From contig NZ_QSNG01000001.1 in the NCBI RefSeq assembly GCF_003416765.1, positions 1,700,742 to 1,764,741 on the forward strand: a stretch of 64,000 bases of DNA. The letters run 5' to 3'. Of the stretch, positions 44,448 through 61,384 are shown piece after piece. A program made the position numbers and the translations under genes. The notes beneath the pieces were generated by a model. The model was given only the letters and a program-made list of their open reading frames with translations, was not told where the DNA came from and did not search any database. Source of the DNA: Paratractidigestivibacter faecalis. Its GTDB lineage: Bacteria; Actinomycetota; Coriobacteriia; Coriobacteriales; Atopobiaceae. Positions within the stretch are counted from its first letter, which is position 1, and each line of letters opens with the position of its first letter.

Positions 44448-46541
44448 TTAGTTGGTGCCGCCGTTCTTGGCGACGATCTCGTCACGAACAGACTTGGGGA
44501 CGGGCTCGTAGCAGTCGAACTGCATGGTGTAGCTCGCGCGACCCTGGGTCTGGGAGCGGAGGTCGGTGGCGTATCCGAACATCTCGCCCAGAGGCACCTT
44601 GGCGGTGATGACCTTGGTGCCGTGACGATCCTCCATGCCCTCGATCTTGCCGCGGCGGGAGGTCAGGTTGCCCATGACGTCGCCCATGTACTGCTCGGGG
44701 GTCTCAACCTCGACCTTCTCGACGGGCTCGAGCAGGACGGGGTCAGACTTCTTGAGGGCGTCCTTGATGGCCATGGAACCGGCGATCTTGAAGGCGGCCT
44801 CGGAGGAGTCGACCTCGTGGTAGGAACCGTCGATCAGCTTGACCTTGACGTCGACGACCGGGTAGCCGGCGATGACGCCGTTCTCCAGCGCCTCCTGGAT
44901 GCCCTTGTCGATGGAGGGGATGTACTCCTTCGGGACGACGCCACCGACGATGGCGTTCTCGAACTCGTAGCCCTTGCCCTCCTCGTTCGGCTCGATGTCG
45001 ATGACGGCGTGACCGTACTGACCGCGGCCGCCGGACTGGCGGACGAACTTGCCCTCGGCCTTCTGGACGGCGTGACCGCAGGTCTCGCGGTAGGCAACCT
45101 GGGGCTTGCCCACGTTGCAGTCAACCTTGAACTCGCGACGCAGACGGTCGACGATGATCTCGAGGTGCAGCTCGCCCATGCCGGCGATGATGGTCTGGCC
45201 GGTCTCGTGGTCGGTGTGGACCTGGAAGGTCGGGTCCTCCTCGGCGAGCTTGGCCAGGCCAACGGACATCTTGTCCTGCTCGGCCTTGGTCTTGGGCTCG
45301 ACGGCGACGTCGATGACGGGGTCGGCGAACTGGATGGACTCGAGGATGATCGGGTTCTTCTCGTCGCAGAGGGTGTCACCGGTGGTGGTGTTCTTCATGC
45401 CGACGCAGGCGACGATGTCACCGGCGGAGCACTCCTCACGGTCAACGCGCTCGTTGGCGTTCATCTCGAGGATGCGGCCCAGACGCTCGCGGTTGTCCTT
45501 GACGGAGTTGTAGACGTAGGAACCGGCCTCGGCCTGACCAGAGTAGACGCGAATGTAGGTGAGCTTGCCCACGTACGGGTCGGTCATGATCTTGAAGGCC
45601 AGAGCGGAGAAGGGCTCCTTGATGTCGGCGTGACGGACAGCCTCCTCGCCCCTGGGCGTGGTGCCGTCGATCTCCTTGACGTCAAGCGGGCTCGGCAGGT
45701 AGTCAACAACGGCGTCGAGAAGCTCCTGGATGCCCTTGTTCTTGTAGGCGGAGCCGACGAAGACGGGGTTGATGCCGCCGTCGATGACGCCAGCGCGGAT
45801 GGCAGCCTTGAGCTTGTCCACGGGGACCTCGGCGTCCTCCAGGACGGCCTCCATGATCTCGTCGTCGTAGTTGGCGGCGGCGTCGAGCAGCTCCTCGCGC
45901 TTCTCGGCGGCGAGGTCAACGAACTCCTCGGGGATGGTCTCCATGGGCTCCGGGTAGATCATGCCCTTGGAGTCCTCCTTGAAGTCCCAGGCGGTCATGG
46001 TGACCAGGTCGATGAGGCCCCAGAAGTTGGCCTCGGCGCCCATCGGGATCTGCGCGGCGACAGCCGGAGCGTGCAGGCGCTCCTTCATGGTGTCGATGGC
46101 GTGGAAGAAGTCGGAGCCGATGCGGTCGAACTTGTTGATGAAGGCAATGCGAGGCACGTTGTACTTGGTGGCCTGACGCCAAACGGTCTCGGACTGCGGC
46201 TGGACGCCGGCGACGGCGTCGAAGACGGCAACGGCACCGTCGAGGACGCGCAGGCAGCGCTCGACCTCGGCCGTGAAGTCAACGTGGCCCGGGGTGTCGA
46301 TGATCTGGATGACGTGGTCCTTCCAGAAGCACGTGGTGGCAGCGGAGGTAATGGTAACGCCGCGCTCCTGCTCCTGAACCATCCAGTCCATGGTGGCAGC
46401 GCCATCGTGGACCTCACCGATCTTGTGGGTCTTGCCGGTGTAGTAAAGGATGCGCTCGGTAGTGGTCGTCTTACCGGCATCGATGTGAGCCATGATGCCG
46501 ATGTTGCGAAGGTCTTCGAGCTTGTACTTAGCCTTAGCCAT
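44448..46541 (-). CDS. fusA: Elongation factor G
   Basis: The product is 697 aa. G1 is [15 protein letters not shown], the G2/switch I region is [13 protein letters not shown]3 is DTPGHVDFT and G4 is NKFDR. Domain IV has [20 protein letters not shown]. It catalyses translocation. No frame break or obvious insertion is seen; its length is normal. Confidence 0.98.
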   Translation of the reverse strand: MAKAKYKLEDLRNIGIMAHIDAGKTTTTERILYYTGKTHKIGEVHDGAATMDWMVQEQERGVTITSAATTCFWKDHVIQIIDTPGHVDFTAEVERCLRVLDGAVAVFDAVAGVQPQSETVWRQATKYNVPRIAFINKFDRIGSDFFHAIDTMKERLHAPAVAAQIPMGAEANFWGLIDLVTMTAWDFKEDSKGMIYPEPMETIPEEFVDLAAEKREELLDAAANYDDEIMEAVLEDAEVPVDKLKAAIRAGVIDGGINPVFVGSAYKNKGIQELLDAVVDYLPSPLDVKEIDGTTPRGEEAVRHADIKEPFSALAFKIMTDPYVGKLTYIRVYSGQAEAGSYVYNSVKDNRERLGRILEMNANERVDREECSAGDIVACVGMKNTTTGDTLCDEKNPIILESIQFADPVIDVAVEPKTKAEQDKMSVGLAKLAEEDPTFQVHTDHETGQTIIAGMGELHLEIIVDRLRREFKVDCNVGKPQVAYRETCGHAVQKAEGKFVRQSGGRGQYGHAVIDIEPNEEGKGYEFENAIVGGVVPKEYIPSIDKGIQEALENGVIAGYPVVDVKVKLIDGSYHEVDSSEAAFKIAGSMAIKDALKKSDPVLLEPVEKVEVETPEQYMGDVMGNLTSRRGKIEGMEDRHGTKVITAKVPLGEMFGYATDLRSQTQGRASYTMQFDCYEPVPKSVRDEIVAKNGGTN

Positions 46542-46567
46542 GTGTAGCTTCTCCTCGGGTCAGCGAA

Positions 46568-47041
46568 CTAGAAGCGGTAGTGAGAGAACGCGCGGTTGGC
46601 CTCAGCCATCTTGAAGAGGTCCTCACGCTTCTTGACGGAGGCACCCACGCCGTTGGAGGCGTCGATGATCTCGTTGGCAAGGCGCTCGGCCATGGTCTTC
46701 TCCTTGCGGGCGCGGGAGAAGTTGACCATCCAGCGGATGGCAAGGGTGGTGGCACGACGGGAGTTGACCTCCATGGGCACCTGGTAGGTGGCGCCACCGA
46801 CGCGCTTGGGCTTGACCTCGAGGGTCGGACGGATGTTGTCCATGGCCTTCTTGAAGACGGCCAGGGGATCGTCGCCGGCCTTCTCCTTGACGATGTCGAA
46901 GGCACCGTAGACGATGCGCTCGGCGGTAGCCTTCTTGCCGTCCAGCAGGACCTTGTTGATCAGCTGGGTAACAAGACGGTTGTTGTACACGGCGTCAGGC
47001 TGAACCTCACGACGGGTCTTTGCAGATGCACGACGCGGCAT
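46568..47041 (-). CDS. rpsG: Ribosomal protein S7
   Basis: The product is 157 aa: [69 protein letters not shown], ending [11 protein letters not shown]. It binds the 3' domain of 16S rRNA. It lies 26 nt before fusA. Confidence 0.98.
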   Translation of the reverse strand: MPRRASAKTRREVQPDAVYNNRLVTQLINKVLLDGKKATAERIVYGAFDIVKEKAGDDPLAVFKKAMDNIRPTLEVKPKRVGGATYQVPMEVNSRRATTLAIRWMVNFSRARKEKTMAERLANEIIDASNGVGASVKKREDLFKMAEANRAFSHYRF

Positions 47042-47086
47042 TTGTTTCTCCTAAGATCTAAAAAGCGAGTGTGGCGGTTGGCTTGA

Positions 47087-47458
47087 CTACTTGGCGCGCT
47101 TGGTGCCGTAGCGAGAACGGGCCTTCTGGCGGTTCTGGACGGCGGCGCAGTCGTAGGCGCCACGGACGATCTTGTAGCGGACACCCGGGAGGTCACGGAC
47201 GCGGCCGCCACGGATCAGGACGATGGAGTGCTCCTGGAGGTTGTGGCCCTCGCCGGGGATGTAAGCGGTGACCTCGATGCCGTTGACGAGACGGACACGG
47301 GCGACCTTACGAAGAGCCGAGTTCGGCTTCTTGGGCGTGGTGGTGAAGACGCGGGTGCAGACGCCGCGCTTCTGGGGGTTGTGCTGCAGGGCTGCGTTCT
47401 TGGACTTGGACTTGACGCTCGTGCGTCCCTTGCGAACCAGCTGGTTGATAGTAGGCAA
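47087..47458 (-). CDS. rpsL: Ribosomal protein S12 (with natural Arg88)
   Basis: The product is 123 aa with a TTG start at 47458 and AAGGAGAGAGC upstream. The decoding-centre loops read [22 protein letters not shown] (Lys43 kept) and [17 protein letters not shown], where residue 88 is Arg (codon CGT at 47195-47197) in place of the usual Lys. K88R is a known streptomycin-resistance change in other bacteria. It heads the str operon from the promoter at 47549-47577. Confidence 0.97.
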   Translation of the reverse strand: MPTINQLVRKGRTSVKSKSKNAALQHNPQKRGVCTRVFTTTPKKPNSALRKVARVRLVNGIEVTAYIPGEGHNLQEHSIVLIRGGRVRDLPGVRYKIVRGAYDCAAVQNRQKARSRYGTKRAK

Positions 47459-47548
47459 AGCTCTCTCCTTCTATACCTATCGACGTGCTTCTTTGTTGTG
47501 TATTCAAGGGCTGCGCAGCACCGCTGCCCCGGATTGACGCGACGATGA

Positions 47549-47577
47549 ACATTACGCCGCACTTTTCCTGATGTCAA
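47549..47577 (-). promoter_or_regulatory. Promoter of the rpsL-rpsG-fusA-rpsJ operon
   Basis: On the minus strand, TTGACA (47572-47577, full consensus), a 17-bp spacer, and TAATGT (47549-47554). The leader of about 85 nt contains a GGGC/GCCC stem (GGGCAGCGGTGCTGCGCAGCCC without its loop fully paired). Confidence 0.85.
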
Positions 47578-47652
47578 AACGCCACGGAGCCGGGCGTATC
47601 CATTCTCCACGCCGCACACACAGATGGGCGCCCCCGCATCAGGCGAGAGGGG

Positions 47653-47997
47653 CTACTTGGCCTCAATCTCCTCGAGCTCGACCTCGTTTCCGCGCAGAAG
47701 GACGGTGTCGGCGCTGCCGCAGTGGGGGCAGACCTTTCCGTGGGCCACGGTGCCGTAGGTTTTTCCGCAGGCGTTGCAGACCGTGACCGCGTCTATGCGG
47801 CGAACGTCCAGGACCGAGCCCTGGAGAAGGTCGCTCTTCTGGACGGCCCACTTCCAACAGTCCTGCAGGTAGTCCGGCAGGACGCCGGAGACCTCGCCCA
47901 GGGCAAGGCCCACACGGGCCACGGAGGTGAGGGAGTTCTTCTCCCCCACCTCCTCGACCATCTTGATGACGTGGAAGACTATGCCAAGCTCGTGCAT
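47653..47997 (-). CDS. hypA: Hydrogenase/urease nickel incorporation protein HypA
   Basis: The product is 114 aa. His2 and Glu3 of MHELGIV form the nickel site, and zinc is held by C74, C77, C90 and C93 (VCNACGKTYG...VCPHCGS). It delivers nickel to the large subunit of [NiFe] hydrogenases (or urease) together with HypB. It lies 3 nt after the large flavoprotein gene and shares its transcript with hypB. Confidence 0.93.
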   Translation of the reverse strand: MHELGIVFHVIKMVEEVGEKNSLTSVARVGLALGEVSGVLPDYLQDCWKWAVQKSDLLQGSVLDVRRIDAVTVCNACGKTYGTVAHGKVCPHCGSADTVLLRGNEVELEEIEAK

Positions 47998-48000
47998 TGG

Positions 48001-50907
48001 CTACTGGGCCTTCTTCTTGCCCTTGAGCAGGAGCTTGATGCCGCGCTTGGCCGCGTGGGGCAGGATGGCCTTCATCTTGTCCTCGGAGCGGACCATGGTG
48101 GAGCAGGCGGGGTTGTCTCGCCTGAGGTGGATGGCGTCGAACTCGCAGCGCGTGGTGCACAGGCCGCAGCCAATGCAGCGGTTGGCGTCCACGATGGAGG
48201 CGCCGCAGCCCAGGCAGCGGGCCGTCTCCTTCTTGACCTGCTCCTCCGTGAAGGTGTGGCGCACGTCGGTCCAGTCGTGCAGGACGGACGTCACGTGGTC
48301 GCAGGCGGGCACCTGGCGGCCGCAGTGGTCGTAGCCGTTGGGGTCGACCAGGATGTCGGACTTGTCCAGCTCCACGTAGTGCAGCTGGTTTCTGCCGATG
48401 GTGAGCGAGGAGCCCTTCTGCGCATAGCGGTGCAGGGACTCGGCTGCCTCGTGGCCGGCGGCGATGGCGTCGATCACAAAGCGCGGGCCCGTATAGGCGT
48501 CGCCACCCACAAAGACGTCGGGCTGCGCCGTCTGGTAGGTCTTGGCGTCCGCCACGGCGGTGTTGCCGCGGCCCAGCTCCACCGCGGAGCCGGCGAGAAG
48601 GTCTCCCCACTCTATGGACTGGCCGATGGAGAGCACCACGTTGGTGCAGGGCACGAAGACGGTGTCGCTCTCGTCGTAGGTGGGGGCAAAGCGGTGGTCG
48701 TAGTCAAAGACGCTGGTGCAGCGCTTGAAGGTGACGCCGCTCACGTGGCCGGACTCGTCCACCTGGATGGAGGCGGGGCCCCAGCCGCAGTTGACGTGGA
48801 CGCCGTCCTCCTCGGCCTCAGAGACCTCCTCGGGCAGTGCCGGCATCTCGTCGCGGGCCTCCAGGCAGAACATGGAGACGTCGTCGGAGCCGCAGCGCAC
48901 CGAGACACGCGCGGCGTCGATGGCGACGTTGCCGCCGCCGATGACAACCGTGGCGCCCTTGACCTCGTGGTTGGGGTCGTCAAGCGCGCAGCGCAGGAAG
49001 TCCACGGCCGTGGAGACGCCCTCGGCGTCCTCGCCGTCAACGCCCGCTCGACGGCCGCCCTGGGCGCCAATGGCCAGGTAGAAGGCGCAGAAGCCCTGCT
49101 TGCGCAGCTCGTCCAGGGTGACGTCCTTGCCCACCTCGACGCCGCAGCGGATCTCGACGCCCATCTCGCGCAGGACGTCGATCTCGGCGGCCACGACCTG
49201 CTTGGAGAGCTTGTAGGACGGGATGCCGTAGGTCATCATGCCGCCTGGCAGCGGGTTCTTCTCGAAGACGACGGGGTCATAGCCCTTGTCGGCCAGGTAG
49301 TAGGCGCAGGACAGGCCGGCCGGGCCGGCGCCGGCGATGGCGATCTTCTCCTTGCGGCGGCCGCGCATGGAGGCGATGGTGGGCTCGGGCACGTAGCGGG
49401 TCTCGGCGTCCAGGTCCTTCTCGGCGATGAACTTCTTGACCTCGTCGATGGCCACGGCCTCGTCGATGGTGCCACGGGTGCAGGCGGCCTCGCAGCGGCG
49501 GTTGCAGACGCGGCCGCAGACTGCCGGGAACGGGTTCTTGCGCTTGATGATGCCAAGGGCCTCCTTGTAGCGCCCCTGGGCGGCCATGCGCAGGTAGCCT
49601 TGGACGGGCACGTGGGCCGGGCAGGCCACCTTGCAGGGGGCGGTGCCGGTCTCGTGGCACTCGATGCGGTTGTCGTTCTTGTAGTTCCAGTTCCAGTCGT
49701 CCTCGCCCCAGTGCTTGTCGTCGGGCAGGGGCTGGACGGGGTAGCTGACCTTGCCGTCCTTCTTGCAGAGCTTCTGGCCGAGCTTGGGAGCGCCCGCCGG
49801 GCAGACCTCCACGCAGGCGCCGCAGGCCACGCACTTGGCCTCGTCGACGTGGGCCACGTAGGCCGAGCGGCTCATGTTGGGCGTGTTGAAGAGCTGCGAG
49901 GTCCTGAGGGCGTGGCAGACGTTGACCTGGCAGTTGCAGATGGCAAAGATCTTGTCCTCGCCGTCGATGTTGGTGATCTGGTGCACGAAGCCGTTCTTCT
50001 CGGCACGCAGGAGCGTCTCTATGACCTGGTCATAGGTGATGAAGTGGCCCTTGCCGGTCTCCACCAGGTAGTCGGCCATGTCACCGATGCCAATGCACCA
50101 GTCCTGCGGGTCGTCCGGGCTGCCCACGTTGCGGGTGCGCTCGCCCAGGCGGCAGGAGCAGGAGCCGGCCGCGTAGTGGTCGTACTTCTTGAGCCAGTGC
50201 GAGATGTGCTCGATGTCCACGGACTGGTTCTCGTGCTCGATGGCCTTCTCGACGGGGATGACGTGCATGCCGATGCCGGCGCCTCCGGGCGGGACCATCT
50301 TGGTTACCTTGGTGAGCGGCAGGTAGGCCATGCGCTCGAAGAAGGTGCCGATCTCGGGGTGCTCCTCGAGCTGCTTCTGGTTCATGAGCGTGAACTCGGC
50401 GGAGCCCGGAACGAACATGGGCAGCACGTACTGCTTGTCGTGCTGCGGGTTCTCCCAGTTGTACTCGATGATGCCCTTGACGGAGAGCGCGTCGAGAAGC
50501 TCCTGCACGTGCTCGGCGGGCTTGCCGCTGGCGGAGACCACCTGCGCAAGCGTCATGGGCACGCGCACCTTCATGCAGCTGGTGAGCTGGGCCTCCTCCT
50601 CGGTCATGACGGAGGCGAGTCCCCAGTAGTCGGGGTCGGTGACCTTGGTCTTGTTGCCAATGCGGTCAGAGATCTTCTGCGCCTCGGAGAGCACGGTGGG
50701 CTTGAGCGGCTCTGACGCGGCGGGGCCGGGCTGGTCCGGGTCGGTGGGCACCCACTGCGTGAAGGTGTCGTTCTCCGAGAAGTACTCGTCGGCGATGATG
50801 CGGTGGGGCTCGCCGGCCGGGTTGGTGGTCGGGATGACGTTTCTGGCTGCGATCTCCTCGTCGGTGAGCGTGCCCCGCATGGGGTTCTCCTCCATGTTTG
50901 CGGACAT
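48001..50907 (-). CDS. Large multi-cluster Fe-S flavoprotein (GltD-like core with N- and C-terminal ferredoxin modules)
   Basis: The product is 968 aa from ATG 50907 (AAGGAGAGGAC upstream). An unrecognised N-terminal module of about 345 residues contains Cys groups C250/C252, C271 and C324/C326/C331. A 4Fe-4S ferredoxin motif follows (C359, C362, C365, C369), then a GltD-type domain (further cysteines C425, C464, C468, C472, C476), FAD motif IAGAGPAGLSCAYYL near 524 and NAD(P) motif VIGGGNVAIDAARV near 670. The last 80 residues add two more cysteine groups (CLGCG...CIGCGLCTTRC). It should move electrons between NAD(P)H and ferredoxin or a partner enzyme. Lying between hypB and hypA, it may serve a nickel hydrogenase; that is inference. 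Confidence 0.82.
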   Translation of the reverse strand: MSANMEENPMRGTLTDEEIAARNVIPTTNPAGEPHRIIADEYFSENDTFTQWVPTDPDQPGPAASEPLKPTVLSEAQKISDRIGNKTKVTDPDYWGLASVMTEEEAQLTSCMKVRVPMTLAQVVSASGKPAEHVQELLDALSVKGIIEYNWENPQHDKQYVLPMFVPGSAEFTLMNQKQLEEHPEIGTFFERMAYLPLTKVTKMVPPGGAGIGMHVIPVEKAIEHENQSVDIEHISHWLKKYDHYAAGSCSCRLGERTRNVGSPDDPQDWCIGIGDMADYLVETGKGHFITYDQVIETLLRAEKNGFVHQITNIDGEDKIFAICNCQVNVCHALRTSQLFNTPNMSRSAYVAHVDEAKCVACGACVEVCPAGAPKLGQKLCKKDGKVSYPVQPLPDDKHWGEDDWNWNYKNDNRIECHETGTAPCKVACPAHVPVQGYLRMAAQGRYKEALGIIKRKNPFPAVCGRVCNRRCEAACTRGTIDEAVAIDEVKKFIAEKDLDAETRYVPEPTIASMRGRRKEKIAIAGAGPAGLSCAYYLADKGYDPVVFEKNPLPGGMMTYGIPSYKLSKQVVAAEIDVLREMGVEIRCGVEVGKDVTLDELRKQGFCAFYLAIGAQGGRRAGVDGEDAEGVSTAVDFLRCALDDPNHEVKGATVVIGGGNVAIDAARVSVRCGSDDVSMFCLEARDEMPALPEEVSEAEEDGVHVNCGWGPASIQVDESGHVSGVTFKRCTSVFDYDHRFAPTYDESDTVFVPCTNVVLSIGQSIEWGDLLAGSAVELGRGNTAVADAKTYQTAQPDVFVGGDAYTGPRFVIDAIAAGHEAAESLHRYAQKGSSLTIGRNQLHYVELDKSDILVDPNGYDHCGRQVPACDHVTSVLHDWTDVRHTFTEEQVKKETARCLGCGASIVDANRCIGCGLCTTRCEFDAIHLRRDNPACSTMVRSEDKMKAILPHAAKRGIKLLLKGKKKAQ

Positions 50908-50979
50908 GTCCTCTCCTTCTTCGTAGGGCCGGCGCGACCCCTCAGACGCGACGGCGGCTCTCAAGCTGCTGATGGGGAG

Positions 50980-51651
50980 CTACGCGGTCTTCCAGGCACT
51001 CACCTGGTCGCGAAGCCACTGGTACCACTCGTCCATGCCCTCGCCCGTCTTGGCGCAGATGGGGATGACGCGCGCGTTGGGGTTGCGCATGGCCACGTTG
51101 GCACGGCACTTGTCGAGGTCAAAGTCAAAGTAGGGCGCGACGTCCATCTTGTTGACCAGGACGACGTCGACCACCTGGAACATGAGCGGATACTTGAGCG
51201 GCTTGTCGTCTCCCTCGGGCACGGAGAGGATGCAGACGTTCTTGCAGGCACCCGTGTCAAACTCCGCCGGGCACACCAGGTTGCCCACGTTCTCCAGGAA
51301 GACGAGGTCCGCGTCCTCGGCGGCAAGGCCCGCAAGGCCCTGCGCGCACATGCCGGCGTCAAGGTGGCACATGCCGCCCGTGTGGAGCTGAATGGTCTTG
51401 GCGCCCAGCTTGGCGATGGTGGCGGCGTCCACGTCAGAATCGATGTCGGCCTCCATGACGGCCAGGGCGAGCTCGTCTCCCAGGGCCTCGATGGTGCGGC
51501 TGAGCGTGGTGGTCTTGCCGGAGCCCGGGGAGCTCATGAGGTTGAGCAGGAACTGGCCGCGCTCCTTGAGGCTGGCGCGCAGGGCGTCGGCCTCCCGATC
51601 GTTGTCGGCAAAGACCGACTCCTTGATCTCGAGGATCTTGTACTCGTCCAT
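50980..51651 (-). CDS. hypB: Hydrogenase nickel incorporation GTPase HypB
   Basis: The product is 223 aa from ATG 51651. The P-loop SSPGSGKTTT is near 41-49, the G-domain metal site is C95-H96 (GGMCHLDAGM) with C127 (ENVGNLVCPAEFD), and the base-recognition motif is NKMD. It lacks the N-terminal CxxCGC nickel site and a His-rich stretch, so it has only the G-domain metal site. It is the first gene of the three-gene unit; a -10-like TATACT lies at 51690-51695 on the minus strand. Confidence 0.93.
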   Translation of the reverse strand: MDEYKILEIKESVFADNDREADALRASLKERGQFLLNLMSSPGSGKTTTLSRTIEALGDELALAVMEADIDSDVDAATIAKLGAKTIQLHTGGMCHLDAGMCAQGLAGLAAEDADLVFLENVGNLVCPAEFDTGACKNVCILSVPEGDDKPLKYPLMFQVVDVVLVNKMDVAPYFDFDLDKCRANVAMRNPNARVIPICAKTGEGMDEWYQWLRDQVSAWKTA

Positions 51652-51703
51652 GTGGCTACCGCCTGACGTCGATTTTTGACTGGGTTTCAAGTATATAGGC
51701 GCA

Positions 51704-51750
51704 CGCCCTTCTCGCATACGCAAACGCGCGCTGCTTTGGCGAGAAGGGCG
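51704..51750. repeat. Inverted repeat with the GCGAGAAG motif upstream of hypB
   Basis: CGCCCTTCTCGC (51704-51715) faces GCGAGAAGGGCG (51739-51750): 12-bp perfect arms and a 23-nt loop that contains CATACGCAAACGCG. It lies just upstream of the hypB -10-like box and could be an operator or an uptake-motif pair. Confidence 0.65.
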
Positions 51751-51792
51751 CAGGTGGCGGGGTGGGCGGCACCCAGGCGACCCGAGCGGCGC

Positions 51793-51825
51793 AAAAAAAG
51801 GGCGGCCCCGGATGGAGCCGCCCCT
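51793..51825 (-). terminator. Terminator after rpoC
   Basis: On the minus strand, AAGGGGCGGC - tccatccggg - GCCGCCC is followed by seven T residues (51793-51799). It lies about 30 nt after the rpoC stop. Confidence 0.9.
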
Positions 51826-51854
51826 TGCGGTGCTATGCGTCTGGCGAGAAGCGC

Positions 51855-56291
<4,437 letters not shown>

Positions 56292-56296
56292 AGTCG

Positions 56297-59812
<3,516 letters not shown>

Positions 59813-59864
59813 CAGGCTGTTCCTCCTTCAAAAGGGTGGAATGCGGCAATTGTCGCAACGTAAT

Positions 59865-59893
59865 AATTTAGCTGAGGTCAACCCATGCGTCAA
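59865..59893 (-). promoter_or_regulatory. Promoter of rpoBC
   Basis: On the minus strand, TTGACG (59888-59893), a 17-bp spacer, and TAAATT (59865-59870). A second TTGACC lies inside the spacer. The start site would lie about 45 nt before rpoB. The rest of the 304-bp gap (59813-60116) has no gene. Confidence 0.75.
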
Positions 59894-60045
59894 TGAACAG
59901 TCTTGACTTCTGAGAATCCTTGGGCTAGATATCTTGGTCCACCTATATCTACCTGCGCAAACGCTAGGCAGAAACGCTCAAAATTGTGTAGTAATGATGG
60001 GCAGGCAGAATGCCGCAGAGTTGCCACGCCAGACCAAACGGCAAC

Positions 60046-60077
60046 AAAAAAGGAGCCAGGCCATGCGGCCTGACTCC
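60046..60077 (-). terminator. Terminator after rplL
   Basis: On the minus strand, GGAGtCAGGCC - gcat - GGCCTGGCTCC is followed by six T residues. It separates rplJL from rpoBC and, with the promoter downstream, lets the two be set independently, though read-through is usual in other bacteria. Confidence 0.88.
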
Positions 60078-60116
60078 CTGGCTTGGCTTATGCCGAAGCT
60101 GCGCTTAAGGAATAAC

Positions 60117-60491
60117 TTAGGCGAGCTTGACGGTGGCGCCGGCCTCCTCGAGCTGCTTCTTGGCGGCCTCGGCGTCCTCCTTCTTGGCACCCTCGAGGAC
60201 GGCCTTGGGGGCGTTCTCGACGACCTCCTTGGCCTCCTTGAGGCCGAGGTTGGTCAGAGAGCGGACGACCTTGATGACGGCGATCTTGTTGTCGCCGAAA
60301 GCCTCGAGCACGACGTCGAAGTTGGTCTTCTCCTCCTCGGCGGGAGCGGCAGCAGCGGGAGCAGCGGCCACGGCCACGGGGGCAGCAGCGGAGACGCCGA
60401 AGACGTCCTCCAGCTCGTGAACGAGCTCAGAAAGCTCGAGGGCGGGCATCTCCTTGAGGGCCTCGATGATCTCATCCTTGGTGACAGCCAT
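60117..60491 (-). CDS. rplL: Ribosomal protein L7/L12
   Basis: The product is 124 aa. The N-terminal dimerisation helix pair is followed by an Ala/Pro hinge ([17 protein letters not shown]) and the factor-binding C-terminal domain ([57 protein letters not shown]). It forms the stalk with L10 and recruits translation GTPases. Confidence 0.98.
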   Translation of the reverse strand: MAVTKDEIIEALKEMPALELSELVHELEDVFGVSAAAPVAVAAAPAAAAPAEEEKTNFDVVLEAFGDNKIAVIKVVRSLTNLGLKEAKEVVENAPKAVLEGAKKEDAEAAKKQLEEAGATVKLA

Positions 60492-60572
60492 GTCAATTCT
60501 CCTTTTATAGGGGACGCAGCTTGTTGCGTCCCGACAATGTGGTGTGGTGCGGGTTTGGAAGCAGCGTAGGAA

Positions 60573-61094
60573 CTACGCAGCGTCCTTCTCGTCGGCGACG
60601 GCCTTGAGGGCGGTAACGAGACCGCGGGCAGGACCGGCGCAGACCTGGGCGATGCCAGAGAGCGGGCTGGCCATGACGTAGACCAGCTGAGCCATGAGCT
60701 CCTCGCGGGAAGCCAGATCGGCGTAGGCCTTGGCCTCGTCGGCGGAGAGAGCCTTGCCATCAGCGATGCCGCCGATGAAGCTCATCTTCTTAAGCTTCTC
60801 GGACTGCTCCTTGATGACCTTGGCAGCGTCCACAGGATCCTTCTCGTAGAACACGTAGGCGCAGGGGCCGGCGAGGAGCTCCTCGATGTCGGGCTGGCCA
60901 GCGTTCTTGAGAGCGATCTTGACGATGTTGTTCTTGTAAACCTTCATCTCGGCGCCGACCTCGCGCAGGGCGCGGCGGAGCTGCTGAGTCTCCTTAACGG
61001 AGAGGCCCAGGTAGTCGATGACGAAGACGCCCTTGGAGGCCTCGATGGAACCGGCGACCTTCTCGAGCATGTTGACGTTTGCAGTGCAGGGCAT
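60573..61094 (-). CDS. rplJ: Ribosomal protein L10
   Basis: The product is 173 aa from ATG 61094 with GGAGGTGTAATTC upstream: KVAGSIEASKGVFVIDYLGLSVKETQQLRRALREVGAEMKVYKNNIVKIAL. The C-terminal helix (VMASPLSGIAQVCAGPARGLVTALKAVADEK) is the L12 docking region, short enough for four L12 copies. Expression is probably controlled through the leader at 61153-61313, which binds the L10-L12 complex in other bacteria. Confidence 0.97.
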   Translation of the reverse strand: MPCTANVNMLEKVAGSIEASKGVFVIDYLGLSVKETQQLRRALREVGAEMKVYKNNIVKIALKNAGQPDIEELLAGPCAYVFYEKDPVDAAKVIKEQSEKLKKMSFIGGIADGKALSADEAKAYADLASREELMAQLVYVMASPLSGIAQVCAGPARGLVTALKAVADEKDAA

Positions 61095-61152
61095 GAATTA
61101 CACCTCCTTGAATGCGGACAGGCACGTTCCGCCATCACGGCGGGCCTTCCAC

Positions 61153-61313
61153 AAAAGAAGACCCCGCTCAGGCTTTGCCAAAGCGGGGTCCTCAAGGATG
61201 CGAATCTCTGAGACCACCTCGGCTGGCGGATTACTCCTTTGAGTCCTTGCGGACACCGGCTGTCTTTGGCAGCGGACGTGCAACGAACAATTCTGCAAGA
61301 CGCAGTACTTGCG
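61153..61313 (-). ncRNA. L10 leader: autoregulatory mRNA element with attenuator
   Basis: The minus-strand leader of rplJ contains the L10-leader signature: GACAGCCGGTG, then CGCAAGG, TAATCCGCC and AGCCGAGGT (within about 61207-61275), the arrangement of the kink-turn-containing L10(L12)4 site. It is followed by GACCCCGCT...AGCGGGGTC and TTCTTTT (61153-61190), an intrinsic terminator 60 nt before rplJ. This fits transcription attenuation when L10-L12 is in excess. Confidence 0.8.
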
Positions 61314-61319
61314 TCAGTC

Positions 61320-61348
61320 ATAGTGACATCAGCAAGCAGCTGCGTCAA
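61320..61348 (-). promoter_or_regulatory. Promoter of rplJL
   Basis: On the minus strand, TTGACG (61343-61348), a 17-bp spacer, and CACTAT (61320-61325). It places the start just before the L10 leader element. The -10 is a weak match, as for many regulated ribosomal promoters. Confidence 0.6.
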
Positions 61349-61384
61349 GAGAACAACAAAATGAGCAAATCAGGCGAGAAGATC

